Assembly (NCBI RefSeq): GCF_040802235.1
Contig: NC_133161.1
Location: 145,133,121-145,197,120 of the forward strand
Source of the DNA: Manis javanica
Taxonomy: Eukaryota; Chordata; Mammalia; Pholidota; Manidae
DNA length: 64,000 nucleotides
Reading direction: 5' to 3'
Under the pieces are notes generated by a model, which saw nothing but the letters and a program-made list of their open reading frames with translations, ran no database searches and was not told the DNA's origin. Below are positions 59,901 through 64,000 of this stretch, piece by piece. Position 1 is the stretch's first letter. Each line of letters begins with the position of its first letter. The translations under genes and the position numbers were made by a program.

Positions 59901-60637
59901 TTCAGTCCCGGGATGGGAAACCCCGGCGAGGGGTCCGTGCCAAGGGATTTGGGGAAGGGTCAGGGGCAGGAGGGCGGGGGCGGGGGGTGGGGACAAACGC
60001 CCTTAGCCAGAGGGGCCCGGTGTGGGGGGCGCCTGGGGTCTGCACCCGCGTATGGGGGTCCCGGATAGGCGGGCCATTTGCCCCGGGTCAAGGACCCCGA
60101 GATGGTCCCAGAATCGGGATGCTCCACAATCCTGGATGGGGGAGGGGAGGGGGCTCCGCAGAGGGTCGAGACCCCGGGCCTGGGGGTTCCTCGCCCCCTT
60201 ACCTCTCCGCTGCCGCCTCCCCCGCCGCTCTCCCCAAACACGGCCCGGAACCGGCGCAGGTTGGTGCCGATGGCGGCCGAGACCTGCAGCGCCGCGTCGA
60301 AGCCCGGGCCCACCCGGAGCAGGGCCGGCCCGGAGGAGGCTGAAGACGATGACGAAGACGAAGACGAGGCGGACGACGAGGAGGCTGCTGAGGCGGCGGC
60401 CGCTCCCCCTGGAACCCCAGCCCCGCCGCTTCCCGCCGCCGCCGCCGCCGCGGCCGCCACAGCCGGGGGGGAGGGGGGCGCCCCGGGGCCGCCGCCGCCG
60501 ACCGGGGGCCCGGGGGGCAGCAGCAGGGCCGGGACGCGTTGCCGCGGGGCGCCCCCCAGGCCCCGGCGCCCCCCGCCGCCGCCGCCCCCGGTGGTCCCGG
60601 GTCGGGCGGGGAAGCGCCACCGACAGCTGTGCGCCAT
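2852..60637 (-). CDS. KMT2A: KMT2A (MLL1) histone H3 lysine-4 methyltransferase, exons 1-31, 3' end outside window
   Basis: This entry is the whole coding span; exons are listed separately. MLL1 is a nuclear chromatin regulator that methylates H3K4 in a complex with WDR5, RBBP5, ASH2L and DPY30, and maintains HOX and other developmental gene expression. Seen here in order: menin-binding N-terminus, AT hooks (about residues 173-310), CXXC (about 1151-1207), PHD1-3 (about 1433-1630), bromodomain region (about 1640-1770), HCF-1-binding DHNY motif, extended PHD (about 1875-1985), FYRN (about 2020-2080), Taspase1 sites at D2670 and D2722, and the SDIMDFVLK activation motif. The 31 exons sum to 11,116 nt in one uninterrupted frame (3705 codons plus one base). 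Human MLL1 is about 3970 residues, so roughly 265 C-terminal residues (most of FYRC, Win motif, SET, post-SET) are missing only because the window ends. The assignment rests on near-identity to the remembered family sequence. Confidence 0.98.
3490..4060 (+). repeat. L2-like pyrimidine-rich LINE fragment, intron 30
   Basis: Ordered phrases such as CCACTGTCTCTCCCGCTATC and TTCCTAACTTTGCTTGTATC resemble diverged L2. Weak match, boundaries uncertain. Confidence 0.4.
4080..4470 (+). repeat. Fragment of the same unnamed ancient repeat, intron 30
   Basis: Phrases CCAGCCTTCATGGCAAGTTC, GGAAAGACTTTCCGAGTGGA and CGTTCCAGGCAGAGGGAAGG follow the order seen in the other copies. Diverged and truncated. 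Confidence 0.5.
4709..4879 (-). CDS. KMT2A: KMT2A exon 30
   Basis: 171 nt encoding [19 protein letters not shown] through [12 protein letters not shown] plus one base. It is strongly conserved with human MLL1 and leads toward FYRC. Acceptor CAG, donor GTGAGT, phase 1. Confidence 0.96.
4975..5115 (-). repeat. MIR fragment with ATT-rich tract, intron 29
   Basis: TTCCCATTTTCAGATAACAA with AACTGAGGCTCAAACGGGTG is the MIR core, preceded by a run of ATT triplets at about 4970-5003. Diverged. Confidence 0.55.
5265..5460 (-). repeat. MIR SINE, intron 29
   Basis: On plus it reads ACAACAATCCAGTGAGGTGG, AGAAGACTGAGGTACAGAGG and ATTTCAGCCCAGCAGGGCCC in MIR order. Full-length or nearly so. Confidence 0.8.
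6057..6121 (-). CDS. KMT2A: KMT2A exon 29
   Basis: 65 nt encoding [19 protein letters not shown] then ST and one base. It is a short linker. Acceptor TAG, donor GTATGT, phase 1. Confidence 0.92.
6545..6990 (+). mobile_element. Old L1 ORF2-end/3' UTR fragment, intron 28
   Basis: Phrases TTGGAAACAATCTAAATGCA, GGGACCAGTTGAGTAAATCA and GGAGGCAGCCATTAAAAAAA match the 3' end of ORF2 of ancient L1s. The reading frame is destroyed. Confidence 0.7.
7063..7122 (-). CDS. KMT2A: KMT2A exon 28
   Basis: 60 nt encoding [19 protein letters not shown] plus a split Gly at each end. Human, as I remember it, carries about seven more residues between AEQ and SSQKE, so this looks like an in-frame lineage difference. 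Acceptor CAG, donor GTAAGT, phase 2. Confidence 0.9.
7265..7425 (+). mobile_element. Old L1 3' end fragment, intron 27
   Basis: GGTGGCTATACAGGTGCACG with the following TTGTGCACTTTATATTGTTA is a diverged L1M 3' end. Confidence 0.6.
7792..12028 (-). CDS. KMT2A: KMT2A exon 27, Taspase1 cleavage sites and activation domain
   Basis: 4237 nt encoding about residues 2170-3582 without a stop, the largest exon of the gene. It is mostly disordered Ser/Thr/Pro-rich sequence. Two Taspase1 sites are intact: DGADD at 10515-10529 (D2670 by my count) and DGVDD at 10359-10373 (D2722). Human values are 2666 and 2718, so the upstream protein is four residues longer here. The activation motif SDIMDFVLK, which binds the CBP/p300 KIX domain, is at 9957-9986. 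A patch rich in Gln, Leu and Thr follows near the C-terminal part. Acceptor TAG, donor GTGAGA, phase 2. Confidence 0.97.
12242..12427 (-). CDS. KMT2A: KMT2A exon 26
   Basis: 186 nt encoding [20 protein letters not shown] through GCRPLPSA plus one base. It is a Ser/Pro-rich disordered segment. Several residues differ from remembered human sequence near its start, as expected of disordered sequence. Acceptor CAG, donor GTAAAG, phase 1. Confidence 0.94.
12622..12782 (-). CDS. KMT2A: KMT2A exon 25, FYRN
   Basis: 161 nt encoding [19 protein letters not shown] through AHSPTSFA plus one base. It contains the FYRN signature strand ([16 protein letters not shown]). Acceptor CAG, donor GTTAGT, phase 1. 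Confidence 0.95.
13789..13867 (-). CDS. KMT2A: KMT2A exon 24, FYRN
   Basis: 79 nt encoding [19 protein letters not shown] then LFPIGY and part of Gln. Core FYRN. The intron to exon 23 is only 119 nt, the shortest in the window. Acceptor CAG, donor GTAAGT, phase 2. Confidence 0.95.
13987..14104 (-). CDS. KMT2A: KMT2A exon 23, start of FYRN
   Basis: 118 nt encoding [19 protein letters not shown] through PENIHMMI plus one base. It leads into the FYRN domain, which pairs with FYRC to hold the two Taspase1 products together. Acceptor AAG, donor GTATGA, phase 1. Confidence 0.94.
14366..14524 (-). CDS. KMT2A: KMT2A exon 22, extended PHD
   Basis: 159 nt, 53 codons, [19 protein letters not shown] through [10 protein letters not shown]. 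Multiple Cys/His ligands (CEFC, CCLTSC, HFMC, CQRH) complete the extended PHD. Acceptor TAG, donor GTGAGA, phase 0. Confidence 0.96.
15532..15669 (-). CDS. KMT2A: KMT2A exon 21, extended PHD
   Basis: 138 nt, 46 codons, [20 protein letters not shown] through VIRGKQL. It carries the HVNC ligands of the extended PHD. Acceptor TAG, donor GTAAGA, phase 0. Confidence 0.95.
16035..16215 (-). repeat. MIR SINE, intron 20
   Basis: CTGAGGCAAGTATTATGATC, TAAAGATGGAACCAAAGGTC and CCTTGCCGAGGTCCACAAGT follow MIR order. Confidence 0.8.
16489..16595 (-). CDS. KMT2A: KMT2A exon 20, start of extended PHD
   Basis: 107 nt encoding [20 protein letters not shown] then [19 protein letters not shown] begins the extended PHD (PHD4). 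Human has CALCLTYG from memory, so Met replaces Thr here. Acceptor CAG, donor GTAAGT, phase 0. Confidence 0.95.
16925..17118 (-). CDS. KMT2A: KMT2A exon 19, HCF-1 binding motif
   Basis: 194 nt encoding [20 protein letters not shown] through PTPPIL. The DHNY tetrapeptide fits the HCF-1-binding motif (D/E)HxY reported for MLL. The rest is a Pro-rich disordered linker. Acceptor CAG, donor GTAAGG, phase 1. Confidence 0.95.
17709..17782 (-). CDS. KMT2A: KMT2A exon 18
   Basis: 74 nt encoding [19 protein letters not shown] then NKVSS and two bases of the next codon. It ends the bromodomain. Acceptor TAG, donor GTAAGT, phase 2. Confidence 0.95.
18084..18194 (-). CDS. KMT2A: KMT2A exon 17, bromodomain helices
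   Basis: 111 nt, 37 codons, [20 protein letters not shown] through MVKSFFIR. It forms helices of the atypical bromodomain (human MLL lacks strong acetyl-lysine binding). Acceptor CAG, donor GTGAAT, phase 0. Confidence 0.95.
18860..19033 (-). CDS. KMT2A: KMT2A exon 16, bromodomain insert
   Basis: 174 nt, 58 codons, [20 protein letters not shown] through [10 protein letters not shown]. It is an acidic/Pro-rich loop inside the MLL bromodomain. Acceptor CAG, donor GTACGT, phase 0. Because both ends are phase 0, skipping it would keep frame. Confidence 0.95.
19560..19800 (+). repeat. L2 fragment, intron 15
   Basis: GTGAAGTCCTCCATTGGCTG followed by AGAATATAAAGGCCAAATTTC and ATGAAGATGTGGCCCCTTCC is a clear diverged L2. 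Confidence 0.7.
19977..20161 (-). CDS. KMT2A: KMT2A exon 15, end of PHD3 and start of bromodomain region
   Basis: 185 nt encoding [20 protein letters not shown] through [15 protein letters not shown] closes PHD3, and the following helix starts the atypical bromodomain that packs on PHD3. Acceptor TAG, donor GTAGGC (the last codon is CAA), phase 0. Confidence 0.95.
20594..20707 (-). CDS. KMT2A: KMT2A exon 14, PHD3
   Basis: 114 nt encoding [19 protein letters not shown] through VHSKCENLS. It is the core of PHD3, which binds H3K4me3 through an aromatic cage (Tyr and Trp residues present) and also recruits CYP33. Acceptor CAG, donor GTACAG, phase 1. Confidence 0.96.
21656..21776 (-). CDS. KMT2A: KMT2A exon 13, end of PHD2
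   Basis: 121 nt encoding [20 protein letters not shown] through CAKLFAK plus one base. The CTKC pair closes PHD2, and CKSC and CHDC belong to the Cys-rich segment before PHD3. A BamHI site is at 21738-21743. Acceptor CAG, donor GTACTT, phase 1. Confidence 0.95.
22010..22105 (-). CDS. KMT2A: KMT2A exon 12, PHD2
   Basis: 96 nt, 32 codons, [19 protein letters not shown] to TKKKKVW. It is the middle of PHD2 with its Cys/His ligands. Phase 0 on both sides, donor GTGAGC. The acceptor reads ACAG|CAG, a NAGNAG tandem acceptor, so the first Gln could be optionally skipped. Confidence 0.95.
22523..22669 (-). CDS. KMT2A: KMT2A exon 11, PHD1 to PHD2
   Basis: 147 nt, 49 codons, [18 protein letters not shown] to CGRQHQATK. 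It completes PHD1 (C..C, H..C, C..C spacing visible) and begins PHD2 (KFCHVCGR). Acceptor TAG, donor GTACCA, phase 0. Confidence 0.96.
24211..24248. repeat. Alternating AT/AC dinucleotide tract, intron 10
   Basis: Nearly continuous purine-pyrimidine alternation (TA/CA), containing a perfect 14-bp palindrome at 24235-24248. It lies in the breakpoint-cluster portion of the gene. Confidence 0.9.
24908..25021 (-). CDS. KMT2A: KMT2A exon 10, start of PHD1
   Basis: 114 nt, 38 codons, [19 protein letters not shown] through [13 protein letters not shown]. The CFLC pair is the first zinc ligand set of PHD finger 1. Acceptor CAG, donor GTAAGA, phase 0. It lies in the breakpoint cluster region. Confidence 0.96.
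25577..25708 (-). CDS. KMT2A: KMT2A exon 9
   Basis: 132 nt, exactly 44 codons, from [16 protein letters not shown] to HRIRVDFK. It is a linker leading to PHD1. Acceptor TAG, donor GTAAAA, phase 0. The symmetrical phases mean fusions through introns 8-11 keep frame, as known for human MLL. Confidence 0.95.
26687..26760 (-). CDS. KMT2A: KMT2A exon 8
   Basis: 74 nt encoding the end of a split Gly, then [19 protein letters not shown] and KPKEK. It is a basic linker. Acceptor CAG, donor GTGAGG, phase 0. In current human numbering, the intron after this exon is the first of the major translocation-breakpoint introns. Confidence 0.94.
27103..27480 (-). CDS. KMT2A: KMT2A exon 7, Lys/Ser/Pro-rich linker
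   Basis: 378 nt encoding about residues 1216-1341, starting [14 protein letters not shown] and ending [11 protein letters not shown] (split Gly). It is low-complexity charged linker with no domain. Donor GTGAGT, phase 1. A BamHI recognition site lies at 27360-27365. In human the corresponding 5' boundary of the breakpoint cluster region is near here. Confidence 0.95.
27923..27987 (-). CDS. KMT2A: KMT2A exon 6, end of CXXC domain
   Basis: 65 nt encoding [21 protein letters not shown]. It supplies the last cysteine and C-terminal helix of the CXXC fold, the post-CXXC surface used for PAF1-complex contact. Acceptor TAG, donor GTAGTG, phase 1. Confidence 0.95.
29413..29647 (-). CDS. KMT2A: KMT2A exon 5, most of the CXXC zinc finger
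   Basis: 235 nt encoding residues 1116-1194. The [15 protein letters not shown] start and the CGVCTNC and KQCC cysteines form most of the two-zinc CXXC domain, which binds unmethylated CpG. This domain is retained in leukaemic MLL fusions. Acceptor CAG, donor GTGAGT, phase 2; the last Lys codon is split with exon 6. Confidence 0.96.
30339..30516 (-). CDS. KMT2A: KMT2A exon 4
   Basis: 178 nt encoding residues 1057-1115, [10 protein letters not shown] through [10 protein letters not shown], plus one base. It is a conserved basic linker ahead of the CXXC domain. Acceptor CAG, donor GTAGGT, phase 1. Confidence 0.95.
31515..31705 (+). repeat. L2 fragment beside exon 3, intron 3
   Basis: CCCTCTGCTTAGAATGTTCTC then CCAGTCCTTAAAAGCCCATT and AATGCCACCCACCTCCTCTA matches L2. 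It ends about 80 nt from the exon 3 donor. Confidence 0.7.
31784..34446 (-). CDS. KMT2A: KMT2A exon 3, AT hooks and nuclear-targeting region
   Basis: 2663 nt encoding about residues 169-1056, starting [18 protein letters not shown] and ending QTDQPKAQ at phase 0 (donor GTACTC). Three AT-hook cores are visible: PRGRPRSG near residue 175, KKRGRPPT near 222 and RRRGRPPS near 305. These bind the minor groove of AT-rich DNA. The rest is basic and Ser/Pro-rich, with the sub-nuclear localisation segments known from MLL. The middle part (about 32.4-33.6 kb) is extremely GC- and CpG-rich compared with both ends of the same exon, and its residues are shifted toward Ala/Gly/Pro/Arg (see findings). The reading frame is intact. 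Confidence 0.96.
34447..36998 (-). other. KMT2A: KMT2A intron 2
   Basis: 2.55 kb of AT-rich sequence without a recognisable repeat, exon or RNA gene. Confidence 0.7.
36999..37068 (-). CDS. KMT2A: KMT2A exon 2
   Basis: 70 nt encoding [21 protein letters not shown] and the first base of the next codon. The acidic-aromatic segment belongs to the region of MLL that contacts the LEDGF/p75 integrase-binding domain together with menin. The acceptor is TAG and the donor GTATGG, leaving phase 1. It is separated from exon 1 by about 23 kb. Confidence 0.95.
38985..39060 (+). repeat. MIR fragment, intron 1
   Basis: GTTCTGGCACTTACAGGCTA then TTGGACAAGTCACTTACTAT is a short MIR piece. Confidence 0.55.
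42235..42360 (+). repeat. L2 3' end, intron 1
   Basis: TTGAGGATAGAGACCGTTTA through CTTAGTAAATGTTTGTAAAA is the terminal L2 signature. Confidence 0.7.
44803..45097 (+). mobile_element. Nonautonomous hAT-Charlie-type DNA transposon fossil
   Basis: Begins CAAGATGGGCAAACTATGGG and ends in GCTGAACCCTG, a diverged terminal inverted repeat of the CAGGGGTCGGCAAACT type. The internal AATAAAGTTTTATTGGAACACAGCC phrase is typical of this mammalian family. Flanks GTTTAC and GTTTAG suggest a decayed target duplication. The exact subfamily name is uncertain. Confidence 0.75.
46473..46675 (-). pseudogene. RNU2 pseudogene: U2 snRNA retropseudogene (poly-A tail adjoining at 46454-46472)
   Basis: On the minus strand it begins ATCGCTTCTCGGCCTTTTGG at 46675 and follows U2 snRNA almost exactly through the branch-recognition region and Sm-site region. 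Differences seen: a 5-nt deletion (CGACC) in the 3' stem, a few substitutions and a GTG duplication just before the normal 3' end near 46489. About 16 extra bases precede the poly-A (poly-T on plus at 46454-46472). Identical flanks AAAAAGCCCTTGC (minus) bracket it, the copy at 46676-46688 being preceded by TTTT. This fits L1-driven retrotransposition. It is unlikely to be a functional U2 gene. Confidence 0.93.
47085..47195 (+). repeat. L2 3' end, intron 1
   Basis: AGTAAGTTCCATGAGGGAAG with GGACTTGCTC is the terminal L2 signature. Confidence 0.6.
48758..48797. repeat. 21-bp tandem duplication, intron 1
   Basis: Two 19-nt identical units, CAAATGACTCTCTTTTGAC, separated by AG. Looks like a recent local duplication. 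Confidence 0.95.
49989..50010. repeat. AT dinucleotide tract, intron 1
   Basis: Short (AT)n run with one CA interruption. Confidence 0.85.
50700..51295 (+). repeat. Second copy of the unnamed ancient repeat
   Basis: Contains the same ordered phrases as the 42.5-46.9 kb element: a CATGCCTTAAGGAAATCACAGTCC start, TGAAGGCAAAGGAGAGGC in the middle, and AGGCCAGCTAGATTATGAAGGGC toward the end. Highly diverged, boundaries approximate. Confidence 0.5.
51525..51635 (+). repeat. MIR SINE, intron 1
   Basis: GAGTTCTAGCTCTGCCACTT followed by TGTGCCTCAGTTTCTTCACC is a clear MIR. Confidence 0.8.
52430..52660 (-). repeat. MIR SINE, intron 1
   Basis: AATTAAGCCTCACAATAATC, GAAGAAACTGAAGCATGGAG and TTAATTACTACGCTATACTA show a nearly full-length MIR. 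Confidence 0.85.
57906..57950. repeat. T/C-rich tract, intron 1
   Basis: Run of TTTC units grading into about 16 Ts. No SINE body is visible on either side. Confidence 0.75.
58966..58990. repeat. CCA trinucleotide run, intron 1
   Basis: About six CCA/CAC units in unique flanking sequence. Confidence 0.85.
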
Positions 60638-61200
60638 GTTCGCCCCGTGAAGTGAAGCAGCGAGAGGGAGAGGCGACAACACAGGGGGGCGGGGAGGCGG
60701 AGGGGGGGGGCCGAGGGCCCCGGAACCTGCCTAGCGCGCTCGGCGCCGCTCAGCGGCCCGCACCCCGCCGGCCGTTACGCAGAGCGCCGGGTGGCGCCCG
60801 TCCGCCCTGCAACCTGCATGCCGGGCCCGGGCCTCGCCGCCACGCCGGGCCGCGGCCGCTCAACCCGAGGCCCGGGCCGCCGCCGCCCGCCCGCCCGCCC
60901 GCCCCGCAACCTGGATAACTGCATGCCCCGCCCTCCGGGAGCGGCCGGGCCGGGGAAGAGGAGGCGGAGGAGGCCCGGGAGCCCGACGCGGAGCGCGGGT
61001 TCCGGGGGGAGGGGAGGGGGCGGGCGCCGGGGGAGGCTGGGGGCGGAGGGAGCCGGGCCGCCCGCAGCCTCGGGAGCCGCGAGGCCGCTTACGCTCGTTC
61101 CCGGGAAGCGCTGGGACTCGAACCGCCCGGGAGAGCCGCTTCCAGTGTAAGGCGGCTGCCGGGTCGGGGCGAGTGAGCCTTCTCTGCCTCGAGGCGCGGA
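59880..61200 (-). promoter_or_regulatory. KMT2A: KMT2A CpG-island promoter
   Basis: The stretch around the start codon is very GC- and CpG-rich, with many Sp1-like GC boxes and a CGCC-repeat run near 60885-60908. No TATA box lies immediately upstream of the ATG. The transcription start is not fixed by sequence alone. I expect it within about 100 nt above 60637, because the leader matches the short human 5' UTR sequence I recall near the ATG. GC-rich shoulders extend into intron 1 down to about 58.2 kb and upstream to about 62.2 kb. Confidence 0.8.
60203..60637 (-). CDS. KMT2A: KMT2A exon 1 (coding part), N-terminus
   Basis: Encodes residues 1-145. The ATG has a good Kozak context (A at -3, G at +4), and the protein starts [14 protein letters not shown], whose RWRFPARP is the known menin-binding motif. 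Gly, Pro, Ala and Ser homopolymer tracts follow, then a conserved block ending in [11 protein letters not shown]. The donor is GTAAGG at phase 0. The Ser tract is written with mixed codons (TCC, TCG, TCT, TCA), so it is not a pure triplet repeat. The exon lies within the CpG island. No in-frame upstream ATG is seen in the leader, and the 5' UTR extent is not determined. Confidence 0.96.
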
Positions 61201-63224
61201 TACTAGATGGGTTAGCGCGAATTAACGCTTCTAGAATAAAAGAGCCATTATTGTACTGCCTGCAGAACGGAAGCGTCGCCCAGTTTACATATGCAAAATG
61301 GAAAGGCTCTCAATGAGCGCGCTTTAAAAAATAAAGAGCCCCTCCCATTTTCATGCTGGAGCTGTCGCCGCGTCGCACACACCGAGTGGCAGGTCTCCCG
61401 CCACCTCCTCGCCCTGCCACGCTCTTGGGGCTGAGAGTCCGCTGGCTTTCGTACCCTTCCGCGGGGAGCTGGGTTGTGTTTCTCCAGCCCGGGCACCGGG
61501 GCCACGGCGTGCTCCGCTAGGCAGGCGGTGTTACAACGAAGCTGAAGCTGGATGGCTAACGGGGCCTGGAGGGAAGAGGCGGGCAAAAGCGCCCCCGCCT
61601 CTTCTTCCTCAGTTCTCGGCCTGCCGCTGCATGCAAAGCAGACCCTAATGTATGCATGCAGAGGGAGGGGGCTCGCGAGCACGTTTCTGATTAAGAGAGG
61701 GGGAGGAGAGGAGCGCTGGGCATTATGATACACTGGGTGGAAGGGGCCCGCCGGCGGCGAGCTCTGCGCGGGGTTAGGAGGCTGGCGGGGAGGAGGAAGA
61801 AAGGAGGAGGGACAGGGCGGGGGATGGAGATTCACCCGGTTTACTTTACTGCGGGGAAAGAGAGGAGGGCGCCTCAGGCTGGGCGTTAGAAGTCTGCAAG
61901 GCTGGGAAAGCAGCGGAGGGAGGGGTTTGTACCGGGGGAACTTGCGTTGGCTGAGGCAGGAGGATCGATACACAGCCTGCATCCCCCGAGCCGACGTGGA
62001 GTTCGCTGGAAGGTCACGCAGCCTTCCTGGACTCCCGCACGGCTACAGCGCTTTGCATGTACAATATTACAGCCTGGGGCGGCGAATTTGGGAAGGAGGG
62101 GGAGGGTCGTGGTGAGCAGGTTGCAATCAGTCTGGCCCTCTGGAGGGTGCGCTGCGCGCCTCCAGAGAAGGTCCACGGCCTCCTGGTGCTGAAACCCATG
62201 TCCCTCCACCGGCGAAACGTTTGTGCAGAGCGAATGATGAGATGGGGGCCAGAAGGGAGCCAAGAAGGAGAGAAGACACAGGCAAGCTGCAACTCCCCCA
62301 ACTCGTCCCGGATCGATCGTCGTTCCAACCGCGCAGAATGGAGCCCAGATGGTTTGCACACTCACACGAAGCACACACCACCAGATTGCGTTGTTACATC
62401 GGGTGGTTTACTAGGTGCAAAAGGGTGGGAGTAGCGGGAGAGTCCGTAAACGGCAGCCCCGGGACTCTTCTAGGGACATAGACACCCCATTGTGGACGGT
62501 TTCTCCATTGCAATGTATTTAGCGTTAGGTGCTGGGGGTTTGCTTCAGTGTAGCTGCTCTGATCAGTTACAGATTGGCGACCACGTGGATTCCCTCAAGC
62601 ATCCTGATTTGTTCCCTCTCTCACTCTGGTTTATTTTCTTTTGTATTTGCCCCCCCCCCCCATCTTTAATATGCATAACGATCTACAGAGGTAATAGGCA
62701 GGGAACTGAGTGACACGCTTTATATAACTGAGTCAGTAGGATTTCTTCCCATCCTCTACTCCTGAGAAAACGTAACTCGGCTAGGTTCTGAGCAGCCTCC
62801 TCACTTCAAGCACACTTCATTTGGCACGGTGGGAAGTCGGCAGGTCGGGTGGAGGCAGCGGGCACAGAAAGCCTGTGAAGATTGCGTGAAGTCCCCAGCT
62901 CAAGCCTCTAGGTAGAAAAACTCATTGAGAAATCCTTGTTTGTCTCTTTGCTTCCAGACTAGCCCAAAAGGAGCCAAAACAAACCAGAATTTGGGTTATT
63001 GTTGGAAGCTTTTAAGGCAGAAATAATAATACCTTTGTTGAGTGCTGTCTGTGAGCCTTAGTGCTTTATGTGCATTCAGTTTTCACTAACCCTCTGAGAT
63101 AATTCTGATTTTACAAACGGGGAAACTGAGGCTTAGAGTAGTATCCAAGATCACAGCTAGTAAGTAACAGGACCAAAACTCACTGGGGTCTGACACCGAT
63201 ATCCATTAACCATAGACATATTGA
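61201..63224. other. Upstream intergenic flank, no gene recognised
   Basis: Moderately GC-rich up to about 62.2 kb, then average. It contains TATA-like runs near 61232-61242 and 61323-61335, a 9-bp inverted repeat (61627-61635 with 61653-61661), a 10-bp palindrome at 61671-61680 and a C-run near 62650-62660. A MIR lies at 63060-63205. Open frames here lack any recognisable protein. In human the nearest upstream gene is ATP5MG, tens of kb away, and nothing of it is seen. Confidence 0.6.
63060..63205 (-). repeat. MIR SINE, upstream flank
   Basis: GGGGAAACTGAGGCTTAGAG with TCACAGCTAGTAAGTAACAG is the MIR core. Confidence 0.75.
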
Positions 63225-64000
63225 TCCCAAAAAGATGCACTATGCCCCCTCACACCCATTAGGATGGCTACTGTCCAAAAAACCCAGTGCTGGCAAGTAT
63301 GTGGAGAAACTGAAACTTGTTGGTGGGAATGTAAAACGGTATAGCCTCTGTGGAAAACAACATGGCAGTTTCTTACAAAATTAGAAATAGAATTACCATA
63401 TGATCCAGCAATTCTGCTTCTGAGTATATACCCAAAAGATTTAAAAGCAGAGTCTCAAGATATTTGTACACCCATGTTCATGACAGCATTATTCACAGTA
63501 GCTAAGCCATGCAAGCAACCCAAGTGTCCATCTACTGAAGAATGGATAAATAAAATGTGATGATCTGTGCAGTGGAATATTAGTCAGTCCATAAAAGGCA
63601 GGAAATTCTGCAATATACTGCAATATGGATGAATCTGGAGGACACTGAGCTAAGTGAAATAAGCCAGTCACAAAAAGACAAATAGGCTATGATTCCACTT
63701 AATGTGATAATTTAGAGTAGTCAAAATCATGAAGACAGAAAGTGTAATGGTGATTGCCAGGGGCTAGGGCAAGGGAGAAGTGGGGAGTTGTTTAATAAGT
63801 ACAGAGTTTCAGATTTACAAGATGAAGAGTTATGGGGATGGATGGTGGTGATGACTGTACAACAATGTGAATGTATTTTTAAAAAATATATGTACCTTGT
63901 ACAGCACAGAGAAGACAATTAATGACTCCATAGCATCTTCCTATGCTGATAGACAGTGACTACAGTAGAGGGGGTGAGGACTTGATAATATGGCTGAATG
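63225..64000 (+). mobile_element. L1 3' fragment running off the window edge
   Basis: End of ORF2 (AAATAGAATTACCATATGATCC, TGAGTATATACCCAAAAGAT, GAATGGATAAATAAAATGTG) followed by 3' UTR with GGACAGTGACT-like sequence near 63950. It continues past 64000. Frame is broken by stops and indels. The 3' UTR style resembles late laurasiatherian L1, which is only a weak lineage hint. Confidence 0.85.

Larger units (their letters stand above)
37069..60202 (-). other. KMT2A: KMT2A intron 1 (about 23 kb)
   Basis: No coding exon recognised. From 58.2 to 60.2 kb the intron is the GC-rich shoulder of the CpG island. From 42.5 to 46.9 kb it holds a long old interspersed repeat with two nested insertions. 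From 50.7 to 51.3 kb there is a second copy of similar repeat sequence. MIR and L2 pieces occur at about 39.0, 42.3, 47.1, 51.5 and 52.5 kb. I see nothing definable in 37.1-38.9, 39.1-42.2, 47.2-50.6 and 52.7-58.2 kb beyond AT-rich unique sequence, simple repeats and one 21-bp tandem duplication. Confidence 0.85.

Noticed and set aside
60022..60918. 298-codon plus-strand open frame across exon 1 and promoter
   Set aside because: It is antisense to the Ala/Gly/Ser/Pro-rich exon 1 and CpG island. High GC removes stop codons in all frames, and its sequence is Arg/Pro/Gly filler with no family.
61248..61982. 244-codon minus-strand open frame upstream of exon 1
   Set aside because: No recognisable domain. 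It is GC-rich promoter flank, and no splice or start evidence links it to KMT2A.
1..64000. CRISPR arrays, operons, bacterial promoters, tRNA or rRNA genes
   Set aside because: The window is mammalian genomic DNA with spliced exons. No array-like repeats, tRNA cloverleaf boxes or rRNA sequence were recognised.

Overview
This is a gene-body window from a placental mammal. It is dominated by one gene, KMT2A (MLL1), read entirely on the minus strand. The encoded protein matches remembered human MLL1 almost residue for residue in its conserved parts but differs in disordered stretches, so the source is not human. I recognise no Alu, B1/B2 or other lineage-specific young SINE, only old MIR, L2, L1 and hAT-type remnants. 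A late L1 3' end at the high-coordinate edge resembles those I associate with laurasiatherian mammals, but I cannot name the species.

Layout from high to low coordinates, which is the direction of transcription. Upstream flank with a strong CpG island runs from 64000 to about 60638. Exon 1 holds the ATG at 60637. Intron 1 is about 23 kb and carries the old repeats and a U2 snRNA retropseudogene. Exons 2 and 3 follow (exon 3 is 2.66 kb). Exons 4-26 are compact and encode the CXXC zinc finger, the PHD fingers, the bromodomain, the extended PHD and FYRN. The giant exon 27 is 4.24 kb and holds the Taspase1 sites and the transactivation motif. Exons 28-31 end at 2852. All 31 exons have canonical AG/GT splice sites and join in one open frame of 11,116 nt (3705 codons plus one base). 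The FYRC core, Win motif and catalytic SET domain lie beyond the low-coordinate edge, so the gene is 3'-truncated by the window.

How the parts work together: the N-terminus carries the menin/LEDGF tether, AT hooks and CXXC domain that place the complex on unmethylated CpG promoters. The PHD3-bromodomain cassette reads H3K4me3. Taspase1 cuts within exon 27, and the two halves re-pair through FYRN (here) and FYRC (mostly off-window). Exons 8-14 are the orthologue of the human leukaemia breakpoint cluster region.

The most unusual signals are a sharply bounded GC/CpG-rich block inside exon 3 that has changed the encoded amino acids, a well-preserved U2 retropseudogene with a target-site duplication nested in an older repeat, and a purine-pyrimidine alternating tract inside the breakpoint-cluster introns. 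I found no second protein-coding gene and no evidence of a wholly new system.
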